In this document: in pieces, positions 1 to 6,393 of the stretch
Layout of the letters: every line of letters begins with the position of its first letter
Numbering within the stretch: position 1 is the stretch's first letter
Assembly (NCBI GenBank): GCA_910587895.1
Contig: CAJUOE010000265.1
Location: 1-9,954, forward strand
Origin: an uncultured Lachnospiraceae bacterium
Lineage (GTDB): Bacteria > Bacillota > Clostridia > Lachnospirales > Lachnospiraceae
Length of the DNA: 9,954 nucleotides
Direction of reading: 5' to 3'
Notes under the pieces: model-generated
The model's database searches: none
What the model was told of the DNA's origin: nothing
The model's input: only the letters and a program-made list of their open reading frames with translations
Position numbers and translations under genes: made by a program

Positions 1-155
1 CATGCAACATCAAGGACAACATTATCCTCATGCAAATCTATAGTGTTAGATAGTTCCATAATATGAAATTTTGTATATTGTCCTTCCCTTGACGCATCAT
101 ATTCAGATGCTATTTTATTGTATGCTATTCTTGATTGTTCTGTTTTCTTATTCAT
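1..155 (-). CDS. SAM-dependent methyltransferase, N-terminal part (runs off left edge)
   Basis: About 51 residues are visible, beginning MNKKTEQSRIAYNKIASEYD and ending in VVLDVAC at the window edge. The opening (helix, then a KIASEYD-type segment) and the hydrophobic strand entering VLDVAC match the start of class I methyltransferases of the UbiE/Methyltransf_11 kind, where this strand leads into the glycine-rich SAM loop. The loop and the substrate-recognition part lie outside the window, so the methyl acceptor cannot be told. The start is ATG at 155, preceded by a GAGTGAGGAA ribosome site; an ATG at 160 stops after two codons. The coding sequence is clearly more AT-rich than the genes to its right, which suggests different ancestry. 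I am fairly sure of the superfamily and cannot name the reaction. Confidence 0.72.
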   Translation of the reverse strand, partial: MNKKTEQSRIAYNKIASEYDASREGQYTKFHIMELSNTIDLHEDNVVLDVA

Positions 156-186
156 ATCATTTCCTCACTCCTGATTTCTCCATTTG

Positions 187-216
187 ATTATACTACTTCC
201 ACTCTCTGTTTGCCAT
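187..216 (-). promoter_or_regulatory. Predicted sigma-70 type promoter for the methyltransferase gene
   Basis: On the minus strand a perfect TATAAT (187-192) lies 18 bases downstream of ATGGCA (211-216, 4 of 6 matches to TTGACA), and the methyltransferase start codon is about 30 bases further on. The gene would therefore be transcribed separately from the broken gene upstream. A second TATAAT at 215-220 has no good -35 partner. The call rests on motif matching only. Confidence 0.45.
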
Positions 217-257
217 TATAAAATACAGGGCATAGCAACCGCCACGCCCCACATTTC

Positions 258-718
258 TTATCGCTCCAACGACTTCTCAATCTTCTGTTTCTGCCCTTTC
301 AAGTCATTCTGCTTCTCATACAGATTATTGCGCTCCATGACTTCCTTTGACTGCACCATTTTGTTAAGTTCCTGTTGTAATTTTTTCTGTTGTTTCTCCA
401 ACTTTTCATTTTCGGATAACAGCTTTTCTTTATCCTCTGCCAGTGTTTCCGTCTGCTCTTTCAGCAAAAGATTTGTAGAGGAAAGTTTCGTTATTTCCTG
501 CCGAATCGCTTCGCCTTCTTTCCGTATCTGCTCCGCCTCCTGTCCTGCCGCTATCTGCTGATGAAGAATACCGGATAATTCCTCTTTACTGCCAAAGATT
601 GTCTGTTCCAGTTCCGCAACTCCTGTAAACAGGAACCTTCATTGGGAAACATTTCCAACTGCCTGGCCGTTGTTGCAATTTCCGAACACAGAGTTTTGCC
701 CTGTATATACGATTCTTC
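258..718 (-). pseudogene. Frameshifted remnant of a coiled-coil protein, possibly a mobilization (Mob/Pre-type) protein tail
   Basis: Two minus-strand frames carry one continuous-looking protein. The first opens at 718, directly after the flavoprotein stop, and contains SEIATTARQLEMFPNE. The second is open from 638 to the TAA at 258-260 (126 residues) and is a charged heptad-rich coiled coil: EKLLSENEKLEKQQKKLQQE and similar runs of E, K, Q and L. The switch lies near 610-640, where a small palindrome (TCCTGT-AA-ACAGGA, 621-634) sits. There is no start codon with a ribosome site at the 5' side, so this is a truncated, shifted relic. Long C-terminal coiled coils of this type occur in Mob/Pre relaxases of mobile elements; that identity is only a suggestion, because no catalytic relaxase motif remains. 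Confidence 0.5.
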
Positions 719-721
719 TCA

Positions 722-1309
722 TTACCCATTCCGCCTTTCTTTCAGTGCCTTCAACAAATATGCCATATTCTGACCAAGATTTCTCATTGTATCAAGACCT
801 TCCTCGTCTTTCTGGACATCTCCCGGCATTTGTCCATAGCCAAACGCCCAATAAGAGGAACCGGCCACAAACATATTTTGCAGCATAAAGAAATGATACA
901 TTGCATCAAGGGTAGTAAGTGCGCCTCCTCTGCGTGCAGTCGTAACAGCCGCACCAACTTTGTGCTGAAACAGATTTTCATTCCGATTCATATCGGTTAC
1001 TACTGATGCCCGTTCTAAAAATGCCTGCATATTCGCAGAAATGTTTGCCGTATAAACAGGCGAGCCGAGAATGATCCCATCAGCCTGTGTCATCTTCTCG
1101 AAAATTTCCTGAAACATATCCTTACTATGCACACAGTTTTTTCTTCCGCCGCAAGCCCAACAAGCCTTGCAGGGTTCCATGATTTTTCCGGAAAGCTGCA
1201 CCATCTCCGTTTCAATTCCTGCCTTATGCAGTTCCTCAAACACAGTATTGATTAGGATTGCTGTGTTTCCGTCCTTTCTTGCGCTGCCATTAATCGCTAA
1301 AACTTTCAT
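722..1309 (-). CDS. NADPH-dependent FMN reductase / iron-sulfur flavoprotein
   Basis: The 195-residue product has a complete flavodoxin-like fold signature: the FMN phosphate loop GSARKDGNT at residues 8-16 and the second FMN segment GSPVYTANIS beginning near residue 82. Between them is a compact cysteine set, C47-x2-C50-x2-C53-x5-C59, the spacing seen in archaeal and clostridial iron-sulfur flavoproteins, where it holds a [4Fe-4S] cluster. The family transfers electrons from ferredoxin or NAD(P)H to quinones, aromatic compounds or oxygen species; the partner here is unknown. Translation starts at ATG 1309 with GGAGG seven bases upstream. It is the last intact gene of the aldo-keto reductase operon, 95 bases after the previous stop, a gap filled by two stem-loops. 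I am confident of the family but not of the substrate. Confidence 0.88.
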   Translation of the reverse strand: MKVLAINGSARKDGNTAILINTVFEELHKAGIETEMVQLSGKIMEPCKACWACGGRKNCVHSKDMFQEIFEKMTQADGIILGSPVYTANISANMQAFLERASVVTDMNRNENLFQHKVGAAVTTARRGGALTTLDAMYHFFMLQNMFVAGSSYWAFGYGQMPGDVQKDEEGLDTMRNLGQNMAYLLKALKERRNG

Positions 1310-1340
1310 ATACTACCTCCACTTTACAAATATTTAGAAC

Positions 1341-1370
1341 CTTCTCGATTTGCCTGCGCAAATTGAGAAG
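1341..1370 (-). other. Stem-loop between lipoprotein reductase and flavoprotein genes
   Basis: CTTCTCGATTTGC (1341-1353) and GCAAATTGAGAAG (1358-1370) form a 13-pair stem with one G-T wobble and a four-base loop. No uridine run follows on the transcribed (minus) strand, so a simple intrinsic terminator is unlikely. It could protect or process the mRNA between the two genes. Confidence 0.6.
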
Positions 1371-1374
1371 TAGC

Positions 1375-1404
1375 GAATAGTTTCACCTAACGGTTCAACT
1401 ATTC
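1375..1404 (-). other. Second stem-loop, directly after the lipoprotein reductase stop codon
   Basis: GAATAGTT (1375-1382) pairs perfectly with AACTATTC (1397-1404). The loop can add an inner ACC/GGT pair set. The stem begins at the base next to the TAA of the upstream gene and stands four bases from the 1341-1370 hairpin, making a tandem pair. Confidence 0.55.
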
Positions 1405-2484
1405 TTAGTACCAATCATGTTTCTCGCCACGGTCAAGAGCATTGATACGCCCCATTTCCTCCTCCGTCAATTCAAAATCAAACAATTCCGTGTTTTCCTG
1501 AATATGATCGGGATTGCTGGAGCCGGGAATGACTACGACACCCTTTTGCAGATTCCACCGAAGAATAACCTGCGCCGATGATTTTCTATGTGCCGCTGCA
1601 ATTTCGGAAATCACCTCATTCCCAAGCAGCTCTGCCGTATATCCCCTGCCGCCAAGCGGATACCAGCCCTGCACCACAATCCCAAGACTGTGCATGTACG
1701 GGATTACTTCGTTTTCCTGATAATACGGGTGTATTTCATTCTGCACCAGAGCCGGGGTAATGTTTATCTGCGGTAAAAATTCCTCCAGTTCTTCCACATA
1801 CCAGTTCGATAAACCAAGGGAACGGATTTTGCCGTCTGCAACCGCTTTTTCCATTGTAAGGTAAGCCTCCACATCGCCTGTTCCGGGGTGGTGGAGCAGC
1901 ATCATGTCAATGTAGTCTATATCTAATTTGGCAAGGGCCTCCTCAATCGCTGCTTCCGGATGGTCAAACTGGTTCGGGTACAGCTTTGTAATGACAAAGA
2001 TTTCCTCCCTCGGTATGCCGGAGTTCCTCACAGCCTCCCCCACACTTTCCTCGTTATGGTACATATAGGCAGTATCAATCAAGCGGACGCCGCTATTTAA
2101 TGCCGCCGTGACAGACTCCACACAAGTATCCCCGGTCAGACTGTATGTGCCAATCCCGTATATGGGCATTTCATACCCACTGTTCAATAAAACTTTCTTT
2201 GTTTCAAAGTTAAAAGAAATATCTCCCGTCACTGTATTATCATCTCCCTGTGTCTGCTGTTCCTGCCCGCCAGCCATATCACTTTCCGTTTCTGCCTCAG
2301 TCTGTGCGGTTTCCGCTGCTGCTGACGGCTCCTGTTCTGTCTGCTCTGTTGTTTCGACACTTTCTGCCTGCCCATTCTGCTCCGACACTGTATCCGCAGG
2401 AGAATCCGTCCCTGCCTGTTTGCCACAAGCTGACAGCGAAACGATAAGCAGACAAGCCAATATAAGATTAAACAGCCGATTCAT
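1405..2484 (-). CDS. Lipoprotein-anchored aldo/keto reductase
   Basis: The 359-residue product has three parts. Residues 1-20 are a lipoprotein signal peptide with a hydrophobic core and the lipobox LSAC, giving a lipidated Cys20. Residues 21 to about 88 are a low-complexity linker rich in E, T, Q, S and A. Residues 90-359 are a full aldo/keto reductase barrel with the usual tetrad: Asp137 and Tyr142 in LIDTAYMYHNE, Lys167 in ITKLYP and His198 in LLHHP. The C-terminal IPGSSNPDHIQEN segment is the usual cofactor-phosphate region. Family members reduce aldehydes and ketones with NADPH in the cytosol, so surface anchoring is odd and the cofactor source is unclear. The start is ATG 2484 with GGAGG six bases upstream. 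It overlaps the acetyltransferase gene by 17 bases, so translation is probably coupled. Confidence 0.9.
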   Translation of the reverse strand: MNRLFNLILACLLIVSLSACGKQAGTDSPADTVSEQNGQAESVETTEQTEQEPSAAAETAQTEAETESDMAGGQEQQTQGDDNTVTGDISFNFETKKVLLNSGYEMPIYGIGTYSLTGDTCVESVTAALNSGVRLIDTAYMYHNEESVGEAVRNSGIPREEIFVITKLYPNQFDHPEAAIEEALAKLDIDYIDMMLLHHPGTGDVEAYLTMEKAVADGKIRSLGLSNWYVEELEEFLPQINITPALVQNEIHPYYQENEVIPYMHSLGIVVQGWYPLGGRGYTAELLGNEVISEIAAAHRKSSAQVILRWNLQKGVVVIPGSSNPDHIQENTELFDFELTEEEMGRINALDRGEKHDWY

Positions 2485-3094
2485 ACCGTTCCTCCTTTTC
2501 TTCCGTAGGAATTATCCCGGACAATTCCTTAACCACTTTCAGCACTTTTGCAGGGACGCCTCCCACTACCGTCATTGTCGGAACATCCTGTGTCACGACC
2601 GCTCCCGCTGCAACTACTGCCCAATCGCCGATTGTCACTCCCGGCAGTATGGTTGCGTTAGAGCCAATCCATACATGAGCGCCAATCTTAATCGGTGCAT
2701 AATGATTTTTTCGATTTTCCTTTGGATTCAGGTCATGGTTGATGGTTGCCAGCACCACATTATGACCAATCAATGCGCCGTCCCCGATTTCAATTCCGCC
2801 CTGATCCTGAAAGTGACATCCGGAATTGATGAATACATCTTTTCCGATTGTGATATTTTTTCCAAAATCCGTATAAAACGGTGGAAACATACGAAAGGTA
2901 TCATCCACCTTTTTCCCCGTCAGCCGCCCCATAATCTCCCGAAGCTCTTCCGGGGTATGATACTGGTTATTCAATTCCATACCAATCCGGATTGCCTCCT
3001 GACAAAGTTCATCAAACAGATTTTTCCATCCAGGACTTTCCGTACCCGTCCTCTTTTCATTATCAAATTCTGCCAAAATATCCTCTATTCCCAC
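2468..3094 (-). CDS. Hexapeptide-repeat sugar O-acetyltransferase (LacA/Maa-like)
   Basis: The 208-residue product has the N-terminal helical segment typical of maltose/galactoside acetyltransferases, followed by left-handed beta-helix repeats from about residue 78 to 185 (ITIGKDVFIN, IEIGDGALIG, IKIGAHVWIG, VTIGDWAVVA). His120 in ATINHDL corresponds to the catalytic His of the family. The usual reaction is transfer of acetyl from acetyl-CoA to a sugar hydroxyl, often as detoxification; the real acceptor is unknown. The length is slightly above average because of a charged tail after residue 190. The start is GTG at 3094 with AAGGTG upstream; no better in-frame start is visible. The gene lies 66 bases after the upstream aldo/keto reductase and its 3' end overlaps the next gene, so it belongs to the same operon. 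Confidence 0.88.
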   Translation of the reverse strand: MGIEDILAEFDNEKRTGTESPGWKNLFDELCQEAIRIGMELNNQYHTPEELREIMGRLTGKKVDDTFRMFPPFYTDFGKNITIGKDVFINSGCHFQDQGGIEIGDGALIGHNVVLATINHDLNPKENRKNHYAPIKIGAHVWIGSNATILPGVTIGDWAVVAAGAVVTQDVPTMTVVGGVPAKVLKVVKELSGIIPTEEKEERYESAV

Positions 3095-3160
3095 TCAAAT
3101 CACCTTCCTGCTGTTAAAAATCCCGTTCTGATTCCTCGTCCGCGGTCTCAAGTTTTAGGC

Positions 3161-4105
3161 TCACATCTCCTTTTCCCACTCCCAGAGCGTATGGACGCCT
3201 GTCTCATCGCCCAGCTTTTCCAAGCGGCTGATCTCGTCAGCAGTCAGCTCAATCCGTGCCGCCTTTGCCACCTCCTCAACCTGATTTACCTTTGTTACTC
3301 CGATAATCGGGAACGTGCCTTTTGCAATCGCCCATGCCGTCGCAATCTGCGCAGGACTGGCATCAAAACGTGTCCCTATAATTTTCATTTCATCAATCAA
3401 TGCTGTCAGTTCTTTCAGATGCGGGTTATACGCCTCTCCCCTCCCGGTTCCCTCCGGGAATGGGTTTGTTTCATGATACCGTCCGGTAAGCGCCCCCTGC
3501 TCCAGCACCATATAGGAATAAAACGTAATGCCATTCTCCCTACAGTAATCAAGGATACCCGCACGCTCCGAAGAACGGTGTAACAGACTGTAATGGTTCT
3601 GCACCGCAGAGATTTTCAAGCCCTCTGCCGCAAGAATTTCATTTGCCCTTTTTATCTCCGCAAGGTTGTGGTTGGAAACACCGATTGTCTTAATCTGTCC
3701 GCTTTTTGCCAGCGGGATTAAATCCGGCGTCCATTTTTCGACATCCATCGGATTGTGTATCCAATAAACATCAATCACATCGGTATGCAGACGTTCCTTG
3801 CTTCCGTCAATCATTTCCTGCATGGCATCCGGCGAACTGCCGGCTATCTGCGGCGTGAATTTTGTGGAAAGGATAACGCTGTCCCGGCGCACATCTTTTA
3901 CAAAATTACCAAGAATACGCTCAGAAGTCCCTTCTCCGTAAACCGCTGCCGTGTCCCACAGGTTCAGCCCGCACTCCACTGCTTTCTCAAACACCGGCTT
4001 CAATTCTTCTTCAAATAAATGGTTTCCAAATACCTGATCCCCTCCGGCTGCTCCTGCACCCCAAGACCAGGCTCCTAATGCAATTTTCGATAATGTTGTA
4101 CTCAT
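3161..4105 (-). CDS. Cytosolic aldo/keto reductase
   Basis: From ATG 4105 the product is 314 residues, a normal length for a full aldo/keto reductase barrel. The tetrad is visible: Asp51 and Tyr56 in LWDTAAVYGEG, Lys82 in STKFTP and His117 in YWIHNP. Late motifs include SPAQIATAWAIAKG and IIGVTKVNQV, the region that holds the NADPH phosphate. No signal peptide is present, unlike the second reductase of this operon. The frame extends to a TTG at 4111, but GGGAGG stands eight bases before the ATG at 4105, which I chose. The likely role is reduction of aldehydes or ketones, probably as part of a stress operon with the neighbouring acetyltransferase and flavoprotein. Substrate unknown. Confidence 0.9.
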   Translation of the reverse strand: MSTTLSKIALGAWSWGAGAAGGDQVFGNHLFEEELKPVFEKAVECGLNLWDTAAVYGEGTSERILGNFVKDVRRDSVILSTKFTPQIAGSSPDAMQEMIDGSKERLHTDVIDVYWIHNPMDVEKWTPDLIPLAKSGQIKTIGVSNHNLAEIKRANEILAAEGLKISAVQNHYSLLHRSSERAGILDYCRENGITFYSYMVLEQGALTGRYHETNPFPEGTGRGEAYNPHLKELTALIDEMKIIGTRFDASPAQIATAWAIAKGTFPIIGVTKVNQVEEVAKAARIELTADEISRLEKLGDETGVHTLWEWEKEM

Positions 4106-4129
4106 TTTCAAATCCTCCCGTTTTCTATT

Positions 4130-4443
4130 TCAAATTTTCCTTAAAAACTGCTCCGGCTTAACTGTGTTTCGTACCTCATCGCTGCTCTCCCCGCCAAAGG
4201 ACAGATCAAAGGCTATGCTGACAAAGCCACGGACGCCAGCTCCTGTGCATAAAGACCGGAAGCCTGTTCCTTTACCGCCCCAAATGGTCCTGCAACAACG
4301 ACTGCCGGATTTTTCTTATTCCCATAGTCCTTCGGCAAGTACAAATCACCAACGAGTGTGATACCATAGCGGTTCATAAATTGAACCTTTTTCATTTCAA
4401 TTTCAGGGTTAATTGTAAATGTCCTGCTGCCCTTGTTTTCCAT
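4130..4443 (-). pseudogene. Alpha/beta hydrolase, frameshifted and 3'-truncated
   Basis: The gene starts well, at ATG 4443 with AAAGGAG upstream. Residues 1-71 (including GITLVGDLYLPK and VVVAGPFGAVKEQ) match the N-terminus of dienelactone-hydrolase/YcjY-type alpha/beta hydrolases of about 300 residues. After QELAS the frame breaks and stops at 4213. Reading on in the next frame gives RGFVSIAFDLSFGGESS, the expected continuation, consistent with loss of one C in TCCCGT. That second frame ends at the TGA at 4130-4132, before the catalytic Ser, Asp and His regions. Both a one-base deletion and loss of the 3' two thirds are therefore present. The ribosome site of the next gene follows directly, so the operon stays intact around the dead gene. 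Confidence 0.8.
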
Positions 4444-4464
4444 TCTCTTATCTCCTTTGACCTG

Positions 4465-4692
4465 TTATTGTTTTTTTAATTTATAAAGCAGATAATCAAG
4501 ACAGTCTATCTGCTTCTGCCTCTCATGGAGGGAACCAAGCAAAGCCTTTCTATGCCTTACAAGTATTGGCAGCATATCCGTAAACCGACCTTCCTTTGCA
4601 ATGACCATACACTGCTCTGCTATCTGCTGGTCACAGCCTGCGTCAATTAAATTTTGGTAAATGCTCCCGTACACATCATTTGCTTCCGCCAT
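4465..4692 (-). CDS. Small helical protein of unknown function (75 aa)
   Basis: I do not recognise this protein by name. It is 75 residues, apparently all helical, with no membrane segment or signal peptide. It has cysteines at about residues 20, 28 and 64 (DAGCDQQIAEQCMVIAKEG and QIDCLDYLL) and a lysine-rich C-terminus YLLYKLKKQ. The gene looks real: ATG 4692 has GGAGG seven bases upstream, a predicted promoter and palindrome precede it, and 21 bases separate it from the hydrolase gene. As first gene of the aldo/keto reductase operon it could be a small regulator or adaptor, but nothing in the sequence proves that. The three cysteines would suit thiol sensing; this is speculation. Confidence 0.7.
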   Translation of the reverse strand: MAEANDVYGSIYQNLIDAGCDQQIAEQCMVIAKEGRFTDMLPILVRHRKALLGSLHERQKQIDCLDYLLYKLKKQ

Positions 4693-4705
4693 CTCTCACC
4701 CTCCG

Positions 4706-4743
4706 AGAGCAAATTTGAAAATAATTTCTTTCAAAGTTGCTCT
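4706..4743 (-). promoter_or_regulatory. 15-base palindrome at the predicted transcript 5' end (operator or leader hairpin)
   Basis: AGAGCAAATTTGAAA (4706-4720) and TTTCAAAGTTGCTCT (4729-4743) form a 15-base inverted repeat with one mismatch and an eight-base centre. It begins about 8 bases after the predicted -10 box, so it covers roughly +1 to +38. This position suits a repressor operator or a 5' mRNA hairpin. It ends next to the ribosome site of the 75-aa protein gene. Confidence 0.6.
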
Positions 4744-4750
4744 TTCTTTC

Positions 4751-4779
4751 ATTTTAATTCGCCGCAAGTAGAATATCAA
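4751..4779 (-). promoter_or_regulatory. Predicted sigma-70 type promoter of the aldo/keto reductase operon
   Basis: Minus-strand TTGATA (4774-4779) and TAAAAT (4751-4756) are separated by exactly 17 bases, each with 5 of 6 consensus matches. The start of transcription would fall near 4742-4746, at the foot of the palindrome. The rest of the 4693-4823 gap is AT-rich; a weak ATACTT/AAGTAT hairpin at 4803-4817 follows the upstream gene but lacks a convincing uridine run. Confidence 0.6.
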
Positions 4780-4823
4780 ATATATATAAAATATGCATTT
4801 CCATACTTAAAAAGTATTTATAG

Positions 4824-5492
4824 CTAATATTGTGATGTAAGTAAAAACGGCATTACCATCAGCACCACATAAGATGCCAGACGAAACCACTTTACCGCAT
4901 CCGGTATTTCCTTTCTCATTTTCTTTGAAAGCGCACCTGTTACTACCACCAGCAACAGAAGGGGGCTTACCATACTGGAAAGGCTAAAGGCAGCGCCAGT
5001 CACTCCCGCCAAAGAAACCGGAAGGGTAAAGCAATAACCTATCATCAGTAAAAGAGGGGCGCAGGGCGTCATGCCATAAGTCAGCCCTGCCGCAAGCATT
5101 GGCACAAAACCGGATTTTCCAACTGTTTTTTTGCACTCCTTACAGCCACCGCACTTTTTCTGCCTTTTCAGCTCCAAAAACCAGCGGACTGTCAAGACTA
5201 CCCCAATCACACTCATGGCTGCCTGTGAAAACAGCCGCAGATTAAAGGAACCGATATAACCGCTGTCACTGATAAACTGTCTGCTGAACAGTGCCGCAAT
5301 CATACACAGCATGGAAACACTGACCATTTTTCCAAAAAAGAAACTTACAAATGACAAAACGCCTTTATTTACACCGCCTGAGTGGGACACCACATAAGTA
5401 GAAAGAAAGGTACTGATAATCGGACTGCAACATGTTCCACACCCAAGTCCGACAGAAACAGCGGTGGTAAGCGCCATCACAAACATATCCAT
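4824..5492 (-). CDS. CcdA/DsbD-like (TauE/UreH-type) membrane protein with cysteine motifs
   Basis: From ATG 5492 the product is 222 residues with about six membrane segments arranged as two similar halves. Each half opens with a Cys-Pro motif: GCGTCCSP (Cys18, 21, 22) in the first and TPCAP (Cys144) in the second, as in the CcdA/DsbD transmembrane domain, where paired cysteines carry electrons across the membrane. The loop between halves holds KKCGGCKECKK (Cys114, 117, 120), a possible metal or Fe-S site. Related UreH/TauE proteins are annotated as exporters, so transport is an alternative. The frame opens at 5516, but GGAGG before ATG 5492 decides the start; only four bases separate it from the activator stop, so it is in the same operon. 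I infer a redox or sulfur role for the reductase module. Confidence 0.75.
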   Translation of the reverse strand: MDMFVMALTTAVSVGLGCGTCCSPIISTFLSTYVVSHSGGVNKGVLSFVSFFFGKMVSVSMLCMIAALFSRQFISDSGYIGSFNLRLFSQAAMSVIGVVLTVRWFLELKRQKKCGGCKECKKTVGKSGFVPMLAAGLTYGMTPCAPLLLMIGYCFTLPVSLAGVTGAAFSLSSMVSPLLLLVVVTGALSKKMRKEIPDAVKWFRLASYVVLMVMPFLLTSQY

Positions 5493-5496
5493 AATC

Positions 5497-6282
5497 CTAC
5501 CTCCGTTCGCTGGCAATCAAAGCTGCGCCGACTGCACCGTTAAACTGCGGATATTTTGCCACATAAACATCCTTCATCAGTTCTTCCTCAAAAGCCCTGT
5601 GTATGCCGGTATTCAACGCGCCACCGCCCGTCATTAAAATATCGCCGCCTTTTTCCGACTTTTTCATCATCTTGATAATCCGCTTTGCCATCGACAGGTG
5701 CATTCCCGCCAGAATATCACGCCTGTCAACCTTTCTTGCCACAAGCGAAATCACTTCCGACTGTGCAAATACCACGCAGGTACTGTTGATGTCACACGGC
5801 GCAGTGCTTTCCAAAGAAAGCGCCCCGACCTGATCGATTGTCGTTTCCAAAATCTGCGCTATGACCTCCATAAATTTCCCCGTCCCTGCGGCACATTTAT
5901 CATTCATGGTAAAATTCTTCACGTTATAATTCGTATCAAGATAAATAATCTTGCTGTCCTGCCCGCCAATATCAATGACCATGCCGGGGCGGTATTCCTT
6001 TGGTGCAGTCACACGCACCCCGTAAGCATGAGCCGTAATCTCCGATATATCATCATCGGCAACCTCAAGAATTTTGCGGCTGTATCCGGTAGCCATGATG
6101 TAACCTATGTCAGTCCGGCTGATACCGTACTTTTTACATAAGGCTGCCACAATTTTCTTCGCCACACCGTTATTGTCAATTCCCGTGGGATATACCACGG
6201 TGCCGACTACTTTTTTATCTTTCATAAGGGCGGCTTTCAGATAGGTAGAACCGCCATCCAGCCCAAGATAGTATTTTTCCAT
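5497..6282 (-). CDS. BadF/HgdC-type ATPase, activator of a 2-hydroxyacyl-CoA dehydratase-like protein
   Basis: The 261-residue product has the ASKHA ATPase signatures in order: phosphate-1 loop LGLDGGST near residue 7, phosphate-2 VIDIGGQDSK near 102, and adenosine motif MTGGGALNTG near 217. Cys130 in NDKCAAGTG and Cys169 in STCVVFAQSEV are the two cysteines that, in homodimers of this family, bridge one [4Fe-4S] cluster. ATP hydrolysis drives a low-potential electron onto the partner enzyme, here surely the dehydratase-like protein encoded just upstream. The chosen start is ATG 6282 with GGAGG ten bases upstream; the frame is open to a TTG at 6360, but that would place the stem-loops inside the gene and adds no family sequence. 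The next gene begins four bases after the stop. Confidence 0.93.
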   Translation of the reverse strand: MEKYYLGLDGGSTYLKAALMKDKKVVGTVVYPTGIDNNGVAKKIVAALCKKYGISRTDIGYIMATGYSRKILEVADDDISEITAHAYGVRVTAPKEYRPGMVIDIGGQDSKIIYLDTNYNVKNFTMNDKCAAGTGKFMEVIAQILETTIDQVGALSLESTAPCDINSTCVVFAQSEVISLVARKVDRRDILAGMHLSMAKRIIKMMKKSEKGGDILMTGGGALNTGIHRAFEEELMKDVYVAKYPQFNGAVGAALIASERR

Positions 6283-6321
6283 AGCCGTTACGCCTCCTTT
6301 TTTAGTTTTTTTGCTTTCTAT

Positions 6322-6344
6322 CAGAAACGATTTTATCGTTTCTG
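6322..6344 (-). other. Perfect stem-loop upstream of the activator gene
   Basis: CAGAAACGAT (6322-6331) and ATCGTTTCTG (6335-6344) give a perfect 10-pair stem with a three-base loop. On the transcribed strand it is followed by an A-rich leader, not uridines, then the activator ribosome site. It is not an intrinsic terminator for this operon; RNA stability or processing is more plausible. Confidence 0.65.
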
Positions 6345-6351
6345 CCTGCGC

Positions 6352-6393
6352 CGTCCGCAAGCTGCGAATGCAGCTATTTTCCTTATGCGGACG
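6352..6393 (-). other. Branched stem-loop spanning the dehydratase-like gene's stop codon
   Basis: CGTCCGCA (6352-6359) pairs with TGCGGACG (6386-6393), which contains the last two codons of the dehydratase-like gene. Inside it AGCTGC (6360-6365) pairs with GCAGCT (6370-6375) around GAAT. Together with the 6322-6344 hairpin it fills most of the spacer between enzyme and activator genes. Confidence 0.6.

Noticed and set aside
1351..1360. TGCCTGCGC shared by the hairpin regions near 1351 and 6343
   Set aside because: Nine bases in common, placed in a loop in one case and outside the stem in the other; probably chance rather than a repeat family.
2108..3583. A 491-codon open frame on the plus strand
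   Set aside because: It lies opposite three well-supported minus-strand genes, has no recognisable motif or ribosome site, and its cysteine/proline/serine-rich product is typical of antisense translation.
6283..6360. An extended activator start 26 codons upstream
   Set aside because: It would use TTG without a ribosome site, would code through two stem-loops, and adds residues unlike the family N-terminus, which begins just before LGLDGGST.
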